From an uncultured Prevotella sp. (lineage in GTDB: Bacteria > Bacteroidota > Bacteroidia > Bacteroidales > Bacteroidaceae): DNA of 14,072 bases. Below, one piece after another: positions 1-7,986 of the stretch. The notes beneath the pieces were generated by a model that had not been told where the DNA came from, ran no database searches, and saw only the letters and a program-made list of their open reading frames with translations. Positions within the stretch are counted from its first letter, which is position 1; each line of letters begins with the position of its first letter. A program made the position numbers and the translations under genes. The DNA lies in NCBI GenBank assembly GCA_900772835.1, contig CAAGSA010000060.1, positions 1 through 14,072 on the forward strand, read 5' to 3'.

Positions 1-22
1 ATATTGAACGGTTGAAGAGTTT

Positions 23-33
23 GGGGGGGGGGG
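23..33. repeat. Homopolymer tract of 11 G (11 C on minus strand)
   Basis: Eleven consecutive G bases lie about 40 nt beyond the stop codon of the minus-strand glycoside hydrolase gene, in AT-rich surroundings. On the minus strand this is a C tract downstream of that gene. Tracts of this length are prone to slipped-strand length change and to sequencing or assembly miscounts. The gene that might lie to the left is outside the window, so no role can be assigned. Confidence 0.9.
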
Positions 34-72
34 ATTATTATTTCTTAGAGTTGGGATAATCTGCGGATTGGT

Positions 73-2409
73 TCACCACACGTCGCACTGCTGCCTGTGT
101 GTGCTTTCGGGCAACTGCTGCGGCAGCTTCTCGCCGCCCACCACACAGTTGTGGAAGGTGCAGCCGCGCGTGTGATACAGATAGTACGGATGCGGAGCGG
201 TGGCAACGCTGAAGTTGTTGAGCGTGATGCCGGTTATAGGCTCAGCCTCGTTGCCGTCGTAATAGATGGCGAAGGCGGAAGACGACTTAGCCGACACGTT
301 GCTGATGCTGAAGCCGGAATAGCGTGCCGGACAGTTGCCGCCGCGATAACCGAAATAGTTGGTCTCGAAGCGCAACACGGCTCCTGCCACATTGCCTATG
401 CTTACAGAATCGACGAACACATCGCAGATATATCCGCCGCGGTCGAGGTTCGACTTGAAGAGCAGCGCGTTCTTCACGTCGCCTATTTCGATACCCGTCA
501 TGTATACGCCGCTCACGCCTCCCGACATCTCTGAGCCGATGCACAGCCCGTTGCACTTGCTGAAGAAGCGGCAGTTGCGGATGACAATGTCTTCCGACGG
601 GCGCCCCACTCTCCTGCCGTCGGCATCGCGACCCGACTTTATTGCTATGGCGTCGTCGCCTGTGCGGAAGGTGCAGTTCTCTATCAGCACGCGGCGCGAC
701 GATTCGGGGTCACACCCGTCGTTGTTCGGGAAATGGGAATCGATGGTCACACCGCGCACGGTCACATCCTCACAATACAGAGGGTGTATGCACCAGAACG
801 GGCTGTTCTTAAGCGTTATTCCCTCCACCATCACCTTGCTGCATCCATTGAACTCAATGCCGCATGGGCGCAGGCGTGTGCCTTTGCCGAAGACCCGCTC
901 CGCCACGGGCGTGAGGTCGTCGCCCATCTGCCGCAAGCGGTCCACGTCTGCAGTCTCGGGTGTCTCGCCATGAGTGCCGTGTGTATTTTCCACGAAGTTC
1001 GGGTCGCCGCCCGGCATGCCCCAGCGTGCCATCTCGGATCCGCCGCAGTCAATGACAGCCGTGCCTTCGCCAGTCAGCGCCACATCGTGCTGCCGGTATG
1101 CGCGTATCATGGAACTCCTGCCATAAAGCTCGGTGCCCTCCCAGCGTGTAGGCACCACGGGCAGATAGTCGTCGGGCTTCGACGAGAAGCGCAGAGTGGC
1201 TCCGTCGCTCAGGTGCAGGCGCACGCCGGACTTCAGTTCCAGCGGTCCGCTGATACGATGCGTGCCGCGCGGCACCACCACCGTTCCTCCGCCCTGCTGC
1301 GAGCATCTGTCGATAATCCGCTGCAGCGACTTGCGCGAAATTCTGCCGCTGCATTCCATTCTCTGCTGCGCAATTTTCGCCTCTCTCACGCTGCCGGCGA
1401 TGAGAGCCGCACGTCGCTGAGGGGCAATGTTGCTGAGTGTCAGCTTGTCGGGGTTCAGTGTGGGGCGCACCTTGCGTATCGTTCCGTCGGCATTATAGAA
1501 CAGGGAATCCACACAAACCGAGCGGCGCACTCCGCAATGATAGTCCGGTGCCAGCCGCCGCGATATGTCGGCGGTATGATAGAAAAGATAGTCATGTCCC
1601 TTGTAGTTCACGATGGAATGATGGTTCGTGCCGCTGTTCACGGGGTCGAGAATCACGCCCCGATAGGTGTAGGGTCCCATCGGCGATGTTGCCGTGCAGT
1701 AGGCTATCTGCGGTTCATGGCCGTGGAATGGCCCGTCGGAATACGACATATAGTATATTCCTCCGCGTTTATGCACCCACACGGCCTCGAAGAAATCCTT
1801 CGTTCCCTGTATGATATGCACATTGCCGTCGTATGAAATCATATCTTCGTTGAGCTTCACGCAGCACACGGTGTTCTGCCCCATGAAGAGATACGCCTGT
1901 CCGTCGTCGTCGATGAAAACCGCCGGGTCGATGAAGTCGCGGTCGCACACCACGCCCGGACTGTCTATCGAAATCAGCGGATGCCCGAGTGGGTCGCGGA
2001 AAGGTCCGCGCGGCGAATCGCCCACGGCAACACCGATGTGGCGCTTGTCGGTGGGGTAATAGAGATAGTATTTGCCGTTGCGCTCCACGCAGTCGGGGGC
2101 CCATGCCGCACTCTTTGCCCATGCGGTCTGGCGGATGGGGCTGAAGATTACTCCGGCATCATGCCATTGCTTCATGTCAGTGGTGTAGTAGGCGTGGTAG
2201 TCCTCCATCGAAAACGAGAGAGCATCGTCCTTGTCGTGGCTCGGATATACCCACAGCGTGTCGCCGAAGACGCGAGCTGAGGGGTCGGCAGAATAGGAAT
2301 CGGTTATTATAGGGTTGCCAGCCTTTGCAGGAGCGGCGGTCTGTGCGCTGCCCGGAACAGCCACTGCCATCAGACCAAGCAACAACGAAATCAGATTAGT
2401 TTTGTTCAT
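73..2409 (-). CDS. Secreted two-domain glycoside hydrolase, GH43 fused to GH28
   Basis: Predicted 778-residue exported enzyme, probably acting on pectin or arabinan/xylan side chains. Residues 1-22 form a signal peptide with a likely cut after GSA. Residues about 30-330 resemble GH43, a five-bladed propeller with arabinofuranosidase or xylosidase activities. Candidate catalytic residues are Asp42 (in ADPS), Asp161 (in DPAVFIDDDG) and Glu208 (in FFEAVW). Residues about 350-760 resemble GH28, the polygalacturonase-type beta-helix, with NND at 562-564, GDD at 584-586 and IGSEMSGG at 624-631. The usual GHG histidine is replaced (CNG at 619-621), and the RIK motif reads LFK (650-652). The start at 2409 is chosen because it begins the signal peptide and sits about 25 nt after a consensus promoter; the reading frame stays open upstream to 2658, but that stretch looks non-coding. 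There is no SusC/SusD pair in the window. The domain calls are firm; the substrate is inferred. Confidence 0.88.
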   Translation of the reverse strand: MNKTNLISLLLGLMAVAVPGSAQTAAPAKAGNPIITDSYSADPSARVFGDTLWVYPSHDKDDALSFSMEDYHAYYTTDMKQWHDAGVIFSPIRQTAWAKSAAWAPDCVERNGKYYLYYPTDKRHIGVAVGDSPRGPFRDPLGHPLISIDSPGVVCDRDFIDPAVFIDDDGQAYLFMGQNTVCCVKLNEDMISYDGNVHIIQGTKDFFEAVWVHKRGGIYYMSYSDGPFHGHEPQIAYCTATSPMGPYTYRGVILDPVNSGTNHHSIVNYKGHDYLFYHTADISRRLAPDYHCGVRRSVCVDSLFYNADGTIRKVRPTLNPDKLTLSNIAPQRRAALIAGSVREAKIAQQRMECSGRISRKSLQRIIDRCSQQGGGTVVVPRGTHRISGPLELKSGVRLHLSDGATLRFSSKPDDYLPVVPTRWEGTELYGRSSMIRAYRQHDVALTGEGTAVIDCGGSEMARWGMPGGDPNFVENTHGTHGETPETADVDRLRQMGDDLTPVAERVFGKGTRLRPCGIEFNGCSKVMVEGITLKNSPFWCIHPLYCEDVTVRGVTIDSHFPNNDGCDPESSRRVLIENCTFRTGDDAIAIKSGRDADGRRVGRPSEDIVIRNCRFFSKCNGLCIGSEMSGGVSGVYMTGIEIGDVKNALLFKSNLDRGGYICDVFVDSVSIGNVAGAVLRFETNYFGYRGGNCPARYSGFSISNVSAKSSSAFAIYYDGNEAEPITGITLNNFSVATAPHPYYLYHTRGCTFHNCVVGGEKLPQQLPESTHRQQCDVW

Positions 2410-2436
2410 AGATTTGTATTTTTTGTTATTATCGAA

Positions 2437-2463
2437 TGCAAATTTAAGATTTTTCTTGCAAAT
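2437..2463. repeat. Direct repeat TGCAAAT, candidate operator half-sites
   Basis: TGCAAAT occurs at 2437-2443 and again at 2457-2463, a period of 20 bp or about two helical turns. AraC-family proteins commonly bind direct repeats at such spacing. The first copy overlaps the -7 element of the hydrolase promoter, and the second lies between its -7 and -33 elements and overlaps the -33 element proposed for the AraC gene. That the neighbouring AraC protein binds here is inference. Confidence 0.35.
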
Positions 2464-2468
2464 GTCAA
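2439..2468 (-). promoter_or_regulatory. Promoter for the GH43-GH28 gene
   Basis: Read on the minus strand, TAAATTTG (2446-2439) is an exact match to the Bacteroidota -7 consensus TAnnTTTG. TTG at 2468-2466 sits 19 nt upstream as the -33 element. The implied transcript would start near 2433, giving a leader of roughly 25 nt before the ATG at 2409. Confidence 0.65.
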
Positions 2469-2486
2469 CAATTATTGTGACTTTTG
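2456..2486 (+). promoter_or_regulatory. Possible promoter for the membrane AraC gene
   Basis: TTG at 2456-2458 is followed after 20 nt by GACTTTTG at 2479-2486, one mismatch from TAnnTTTG. It lies just upstream of the ATG at 2507 and faces the hydrolase promoter, with the two elements overlapping. The match is weaker than that of the divergent promoter. Confidence 0.4.
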
Positions 2487-2506
2487 CAGATATAATAATC
2501 AAAAAA

Positions 2507-3610
2507 ATGGACAGTCTTTTTATCTTACAATGCATTTGCTGCACCGTCACGGCATTGCTTATGGCTATGCTTGCCTGTTCACGCCTGCAGCAGCAATGGA
2601 CAATGGAGAGATACGAGGTCTCGCGCTGGACGCTCTGCTTCTCTATGTTTGTGCTCACGATACACTATCTCCTGCAGATGAAATATGGAATCAGAGCGTC
2701 GGGCGACGACATAGGTGCGGTGTTCAACATCCTGTTCTATGCCCCGGTGTCGTTTCTCATCTCGTTCGCCATATATAATATCGAGTGTACCAAGCGGGAG
2801 CGCATACGCTATCTTTCGAGCGGCATAGCGCAATATGCTGTCATCATAATTCTCTATGCCATAGGCAGATGGCAGACCGGGAGCGACCACATCGGCATAT
2901 TTCTGTATCTGATGCTCGCCGTGTTCGCCGCATCGCTGATTGCCTACATAATAGCGAACATATGCGCAATACTAAAAAGGCGCAGAAGCATAGAACAGGA
3001 AACGGGTGCCGACCTGCAGCCATTCGACCGCTACACATTTGCAAGCTACCTGCTGCTCGGCAGTTCTGCCATAGTCATCACCATTGCCATCCTCCACCAT
3101 CCGCTGCTCTTCGTGTTCGGTCCGCTGATGCTCGTCTCACTCTTCGTGTTCACAACAGGCTTTATCGGATTCGGCTACAACCTCAAACCCATAAAGGCGA
3201 TAATCTGCGACGACGACAACGAGAACAGCGATAATGTCGACAGTATGCCGGAAATGACCCTGCCGGAGGACACGGCGGCGCGCATCAGCGAGGCTCTCGG
3301 CATATGGGCAGCCAACGGCGGCTACCGCGACCCGGCGATAAACATCGCCACGCTTGCAAAATCGGTGAACGTGCCGCGCCGCGAACTCACACTGTTTTTC
3401 AGACAGGACCTGCACAGTTCGTTTCGCATGTGGCTGAGCGACATCCGCTTCGAGAAGGCAAAAGAAATGCTCATCACGGCAGACAACTACAGCAACGACG
3501 CAATCTCATCGGAGTGCGGATTCTCATCGCACACGCAGCTCTACCGCATATTCAAGACAAAAACTGGAATGAGCCCCGGACAATACAAAGAGACTCTGAA
3601 ACAGGACTAA
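2507..3610 (+). CDS. Membrane-embedded AraC-family transcriptional regulator
   Basis: A 367-residue protein. Its first 230 residues are largely hydrophobic, with about seven predicted helices (roughly 5-25, 42-58, 69-91, 105-121, 130-155, 178-196 and 199-223). A charged acidic linker follows (235-256). The C-terminal AraC/XylS DNA-binding domain spans about 257-365, with a first helix-turn-helix near 278-300 (INIATLAKSVNVPRRELTLFF) and a second near 329-350, then the typical GMSPGQYK ending. It is probably an inner-membrane one-component regulator that binds DNA from the membrane. The ATG at 2507 is preferred because it follows the candidate promoter. An in-frame ATG at 2462 would add 15 residues but overlaps that promoter. 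It is divergent from the hydrolase gene and 39 nt upstream of the nuclease-helicase. Ligand and targets are unknown. Confidence 0.85.
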   Translation: MDSLFILQCICCTVTALLMAMLACSRLQQQWTMERYEVSRWTLCFSMFVLTIHYLLQMKYGIRASGDDIGAVFNILFYAPVSFLISFAIYNIECTKRERIRYLSSGIAQYAVIIILYAIGRWQTGSDHIGIFLYLMLAVFAASLIAYIIANICAILKRRRSIEQETGADLQPFDRYTFASYLLLGSSAIVITIAILHHPLLFVFGPLMLVSLFVFTTGFIGFGYNLKPIKAIICDDDNENSDNVDSMPEMTLPEDTAARISEALGIWAANGGYRDPAINIATLAKSVNVPRRELTLFFRQDLHSSFRMWLSDIRFEKAKEMLITADNYSNDAISSECGFSSHTQLYRIFKTKTGMSPGQYKETLKQD

Positions 3611-3649
3611 AGCCGCCATAAACCCACCATCGGAACAGACAAAGCAAGC

Positions 3650-6600
3650 ATGCAGACAGACAATTTCTATTATTTCGACGACCTCGCGGCAATAAGCCCC
3701 GAAACAGACATACGCATCAGATACAATACCCTGGGCAGGGTGCTCTTCCAGGCTATCGACAAGCGGCTGGAAGGAGTGACAGTGAAATTCGCCGGACCGC
3801 TGCCCAAAATCCAGTATCTGATCCGCGAATACAAAATACGCGAGAACTGCAACGACCGCTCGCTTGCATTTGCCATCAATGCCACACGAAACCGCCTGCG
3901 CCACATCGACACCGCAACCGACGACGAGCTGCTCGCCGCCTATCCGCACGATTTGAAAGCCGTGTGCAAGTTCGTCAGCAATATATTCGAGGAGCATCCT
4001 ATACCACAGGCATTGTCGTGCCAGTTTCCGCTGGAAAAGGAGACGGACTACCTGAAGCGCCTCAAGGATGACGAGAACAAGGCTGTGGACGCGCTGCGAT
4101 GCACCATAGAGCGCTGGGACCATGAATATATATATGTTGTCAGGGCAGACAACGGCGCAACGGCACGCGTGGCATACGCCAAGAGCAACCGGTTCTCCAG
4201 CGGCGACTGGAGCTATATGCGCAAACTGCTCATCGAAGGCGAGCAGCTGAACATAATCCGCCCGAGGAGCGATGCCGACGGAGCACTCATCCCCGAACTG
4301 ACAATCTTCAATCCCGACTATCTTGTGAACGTCACTGCCGTGGCGGGATGTTTCGAGGAATACGGCAATTCGGCGATATGGAACCTGCTTGCACGCATAA
4401 AGCCGAGTGTGAACACGCGCCATACGCTGCTCGGAAACCTTGCCGGGCAAATGCTCGACGAGGCTGCATACAACGAGAAGAAGACATACGCTGAAAGCAT
4501 AAAGACTTTCTTCCACGACAATGCTCTCGCACTTGCGTGCTGCAACGGCATCGACGCATCATTCCACGCCGAAGCTATGGCACAGAAGAAGAACATCTAC
4601 GACATAATGCACTCCGAACGCATCCACCAAAAGAACAACGAACCGCTGTCGGCACACGACCTGATACTCGAACCGTCGTTCTTCTGCGAAACGCTCGGAC
4701 TGCAGGGGCGCATGGACTTCATCCATCTGAACCAAACCACCATCATTGAACAGAAGAGCGGCAAGAGTGCATACACGCACGACCCCAAACTGCTGAAACA
4801 GCAACTGAAACACTATGTGCAGCTGCTGCTCTACCGCGCCGTGTTCCACTATGCCTACCAACGGAGGCCATACGACAACATTGCATCATATCTGCTCTAC
4901 TCCAAATACCCCGACGGACTGCTCGAACTGGGCAGTGCACCGCAACTGCTGTTCGAAGCCATAAAGATCAGGAACCAGATAGCGTGGGGCGAACTGCACT
5001 ACGCACAGCGCGGCATGGATGCCCTCGCTGGCATCTGTCCCGACACGATATTCCCGCAGGCAAAGGGCAACACGCTATGGGAGAGATTCCAAAAGCCGCA
5101 GATGGCAGACCTGCTGCTGCCAATACACCAGGCAACGGAACTGGAACGCGCCTATTACTTCCGCTTTCTGCGCTTCATATCCACCGAACACGTGCTGTCG
5201 AAAATAGGAAACCGCACAAAAGAGAATTCGGGCTTTGCCGCCCTATGGAACTCGTCGGCATCCGAAAAGCGACAAGCCGGCAACATCTACGAGCACCTGT
5301 CGATGAAACCGACCGATGCTGAGGGGGAGAGCGGTAGAGTGACCGACATCACATTCGTATTCAACGAGAACGTGGACACCGACACTGCCAACTTCCGCAC
5401 AGGCGACATAGTGGTGTTCTACCCCTACGCCAAAGGACAGGAACCAGATGCCACACAGGAAATCGTGTTCCGCGCCACAATAACAGACATCCAGACGGAC
5501 TGCATATCCCTACGGCTGCGCAACGCGCAACACAGCAAGGTGTTCGCCTATTACAACCATCGCCAGGCACTGTGGGCGGTGGAACACGACTTCATAGAAG
5601 CATCGTTCACGGCGCTCTACCGTAGTATGCACGCCTTCCTGTCTGCCAACAAGGAGCGGCGTGAACTGGTTTTGGGCAACAGGAAGCCCAGCGTTGACAA
5701 CAGCAGGAAGCTCATCGGCGACTACTCAGCCAACGGGAACACGGAATTCAACGACATCGTGCTCGGGGCGATGCAGGCAAACGACGTGTATATCATCATC
5801 GGCCCGCCGGGAACCGGCAAGACTTCGTTCGGCATGCTCAACGTGCTGAAGGAACAACTGCTGCACGAAGGCTCGTCAGTGCTGCTCATGGCATACACCA
5901 ACCGTGCAGTGGACGAAATATGCAGCAAGCTGAAGGAAGAGGGCATCGACTTCCTGCGTCTCGGCAACGACTTCAGCTGCAGTCCCGAATACCACGACAA
6001 CCTGCTGCCCCGCAAGGCGGAACGCGCCCACAAGGTGGACGACGTAAGGCGCATGATACTCGGAAGCCGCGTGATATGCGGCACCACTACCGCCCTGAAC
6101 TCACACACGGAAATATTCTCGCTGAAGAAATTCCAGCTCGCCATCATCGACGAGGCTTCGCAAATCCTCGAGCCATACATCATCGGACTGCTCTCCGCCA
6201 AACACGGCAACGACAACGCGATAGAGAAATTCGTGCTCATAGGCGACGAGAAGCAACTGCCTGCCGTAGTGCAGCAGGAGGAGACGGAATCGGCTGTAGC
6301 CGAACCCGAACTGCTCGGCATAAAGCTTTCGAACTGCCGCCTGTCGTTCTTCGAGCGGCTGCTGCGCCTCTACGGCAAGCACAATCCCGCGTATTGCCAC
6401 GTGCTCACGCGGCAGGGACGCATGCACCCCGGCATTGCCGTCTTCCCGAACGAAGCATTCTATACCGGAACGCTCAAGCCCGTGCCGCTGCCACACCAAA
6501 AGGAGAACACCCCGGCGGAAAGCAACGCCAACAGCTGGCTCGAAGACATGCTGACCACACGCCGCACGGCATTCATCGCCTGCAAGCCCTGCGCCAGCCC

Positions 6601-7087
6601 CGAAGAGCCAGACAAGATGAACACCGCAGAGGCAGACATCATTGCCGAAACGGTGTGTACGGCATACAGGATGTGGGCTGCTGAAAGCGGCTTCGACCTG
6701 CAAAAGGCCATCGGCGTAATCGTGCCCTACCGCAACCAGATTTCCACCGTGCGCAACGCCATCGACCGCCATGCCGCAGCACAACAGCTGCCAGCCTCGC
6801 TCCACGACATAACAATCGACACAGTGGAACGCTACCAGGGCAGCCAGCGCGACCTCATCATATACGGCTTCACCATCAAGAAATTCTACCAGCTCGCCTT
6901 CCTCACCGACAACGAATACTACGACGAGAACGACCACGCCATCATCGACCGCAAACTCAACGTAGCTATGACAAGAGCGAGGAAACATCTCGTGATGGTG
7001 GGCAACCCACAGTTGCTCGCCAACGACACTGTGTTCGGCAGACTCATCGAATTCACAAGAAAGAACAACAGCTATTATGATTTGTAA
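3650..7087 (+). CDS. Dna2-like PD-(D/E)XK nuclease / superfamily 1 helicase
   Basis: A 1145-residue protein combining a RecB/Cas4-type nuclease with a Upf1/Dna2-type SF1 helicase. Residues 1-270 are not recognised. The nuclease motifs are His306, GRMD at 353-356, EQK at 367-369 and QLKHY (the QxxxY motif) at 385-389. A short beta-rich segment near 585-625 may be the barrel inserted in Upf1-like helicases. Helicase motifs are Walker A GPPGTGKT (718-725), motif Ia AYTNRAVDE (748-756), DEAS (834-837), GDEKQLP (865-871), RQGRMHP (921-927), VPYRNQ (1025-1030), VERYQGSQRD (1059-1068) and MTRAR (1107-1111). All motifs expected for ATPase and nuclease activity are visible. The cysteine cluster that ligates an iron-sulphur centre in Dna2 and AddB nucleases is not apparent. 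It probably processes DNA ends or flaps in repair; a defence role is possible but unsupported here. It is likely co-transcribed with the AraC gene. Confidence 0.85.
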   Translation: MQTDNFYYFDDLAAISPETDIRIRYNTLGRVLFQAIDKRLEGVTVKFAGPLPKIQYLIREYKIRENCNDRSLAFAINATRNRLRHIDTATDDELLAAYPHDLKAVCKFVSNIFEEHPIPQALSCQFPLEKETDYLKRLKDDENKAVDALRCTIERWDHEYIYVVRADNGATARVAYAKSNRFSSGDWSYMRKLLIEGEQLNIIRPRSDADGALIPELTIFNPDYLVNVTAVAGCFEEYGNSAIWNLLARIKPSVNTRHTLLGNLAGQMLDEAAYNEKKTYAESIKTFFHDNALALACCNGIDASFHAEAMAQKKNIYDIMHSERIHQKNNEPLSAHDLILEPSFFCETLGLQGRMDFIHLNQTTIIEQKSGKSAYTHDPKLLKQQLKHYVQLLLYRAVFHYAYQRRPYDNIASYLLYSKYPDGLLELGSAPQLLFEAIKIRNQIAWGELHYAQRGMDALAGICPDTIFPQAKGNTLWERFQKPQMADLLLPIHQATELERAYYFRFLRFISTEHVLSKIGNRTKENSGFAALWNSSASEKRQAGNIYEHLSMKPTDAEGESGRVTDITFVFNENVDTDTANFRTGDIVVFYPYAKGQEPDATQEIVFRATITDIQTDCISLRLRNAQHSKVFAYYNHRQALWAVEHDFIEASFTALYRSMHAFLSANKERRELVLGNRKPSVDNSRKLIGDYSANGNTEFNDIVLGAMQANDVYIIIGPPGTGKTSFGMLNVLKEQLLHEGSSVLLMAYTNRAVDEICSKLKEEGIDFLRLGNDFSCSPEYHDNLLPRKAERAHKVDDVRRMILGSRVICGTTTALNSHTEIFSLKKFQLAIIDEASQILEPYIIGLLSAKHGNDNAIEKFVLIGDEKQLPAVVQQEETESAVAEPELLGIKLSNCRLSFFERLLRLYGKHNPAYCHVLTRQGRMHPGIAVFPNEAFYTGTLKPVPLPHQKENTPAESNANSWLEDMLTTRRTAFIACKPCASPEEPDKMNTAEADIIAETVCTAYRMWAAESGFDLQKAIGVIVPYRNQISTVRNAIDRHAAAQQLPASLHDITIDTVERYQGSQRDLIIYGFTIKKFYQLAFLTDNEYYDENDHAIIDRKLNVAMTRARKHLVMVGNPQLLANDTVFGRLIEFTRKNNSYYDL

Positions 7088-7096
7088 GACGGATAT

Positions 7097-7127
7097 TTTG
7101 TCATTCAAAATAAAATGACTACATTTG
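7097..7127 (+). promoter_or_regulatory. Consensus Bacteroidota promoter for the nucleotidyltransferase-guaA unit
   Basis: TTTG at 7097-7100, a 19-nt spacer, then TACATTTG at 7120-7127 match both elements of the Bacteroidota housekeeping promoter exactly. Transcription would begin near 7131-7134. This rules out the in-frame TTG at 7125 as the start of the next gene and supports the ATG at 7161. The -33 element begins 9 nt after the helicase stop codon. Confidence 0.8.
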
Positions 7128-7160
7128 CACGCACATTCATTTTATCATTATAAAAGAGAC

Positions 7161-7928
7161 ATGATGCAGGCAATGATTTTTGCTGCGGGACTCGGAACCC
7201 GCCTGAAACCCATCACCGACCGAATGCCCAAGGCTATGGTCAGCGTGGGGGGCAAGCCGCTCATTCGCCAGGTTATCGAAAAACTGTGCGATGCCGGAAC
7301 GGAGCGCATCATCGTGAACGTACACCATTTCGCGTCGCAGATAACCGCATACCTCAGCAACAACAACTTCAACACCGACATACGCATCTCCGACGAGACA
7401 CCGAAGCTGCTCGACACCGGCGGCGGCATAAAGAAAGCAGCACCGCTGTTCGACAGGAACTCCCCGATACTCATACACAACGTTGACATTCTGAGCAACG
7501 TGGACCTTAGGAAATTCTACCATTCCGCCCCATTCGCGTCATCGGCAGAAGAAGGCACGGATGAAGCAACCGATGCCCTGCTGCTAGTGAGCGAAAGGAA
7601 AACAAAACGCTACCTGCTCTTCAGCGGCGACATGAGGCTCGTGGGATGGACAAACATCGAGACGGGCGAAGTGCGCAGCCCCTACCCCAACCTCAATCCA
7701 GAAGACTGCCGGATGTATGCCTTCGCCGGGATACACGTGCTCTCGCCAAGGCTCTTCAAGATGATGGACGAGGAATTCCCCGACAAGTTCGGCATCATCG
7801 ACTTCTATCTGAAAGCCTGTGCCTCGCACTGCATCAGGGGATATCTGAAAAAAGACCTGAAGCTGCTCGACGTGGGGAAACTCGACTCGCTGAAAGAAGC
7901 CGAAGAATTCCTGCAGCCGGAACAATAG
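7161..7928 (+). CDS. Sugar-1-phosphate nucleotidyltransferase, MurU-like
   Basis: A 255-residue cytoplasmic enzyme of the NTP-transferase family, which joins an NTP to a sugar phosphate with release of pyrophosphate. The nucleotide-binding signature is GLGTRLKP at 10-17 with Lys24 (RMPKAM). DTGGG is at 85-89. Candidate metal ligands are Asp109 (HNVDI) and Asp237 (LLDVGK). The length and the DTGGGI motif resemble MurU, the MurNAc-1-phosphate uridylyltransferase of cell-wall recycling. The AmgK sugar kinase that often partners MurU is not in this window, so the substrate is uncertain. ATG codons at 7161 and 7164 are adjacent; the first is used. guaA follows after 58 nt with no promoter in between, so the two are probably co-transcribed. 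Confidence 0.8.
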   Translation: MMQAMIFAAGLGTRLKPITDRMPKAMVSVGGKPLIRQVIEKLCDAGTERIIVNVHHFASQITAYLSNNNFNTDIRISDETPKLLDTGGGIKKAAPLFDRNSPILIHNVDILSNVDLRKFYHSAPFASSAEEGTDEATDALLLVSERKTKRYLLFSGDMRLVGWTNIETGEVRSPYPNLNPEDCRMYAFAGIHVLSPRLFKMMDEEFPDKFGIIDFYLKACASHCIRGYLKKDLKLLDVGKLDSLKEAEEFLQPEQ

Positions 7929-7986
7929 GCAAGCCACACCCACAACAAGAATACAACGAAACAACAAACATTAAACACTACATAAA

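Noticed and set aside
733..1836. Plus-strand open frame of 367 codons opposite the GH43-GH28 gene
   Set aside because: It is the antisense shadow of a gene with intact catalytic motifs. Its translation is rich in Arg, His, Ala and Cys with no domain or start context.
3524..4516. Minus-strand open frame of 330 codons opposite the AraC end and the nuclease-helicase
   Set aside because: It overlaps two well-supported plus-strand genes, shows no recognisable motif, and arises from the codon pattern of the opposite strand.
6101..7108. Minus-strand open frame of 335 codons opposite the helicase domain
   Set aside because: It covers conserved helicase motifs on the other strand and has no promoter or domain of its own.
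7929..7986. Possible purine riboswitch upstream of guaA
   Set aside because: The gap is only 58 nt, A/C-rich, without paired stems or a conserved junction. guaA is most likely read through from the upstream gene.
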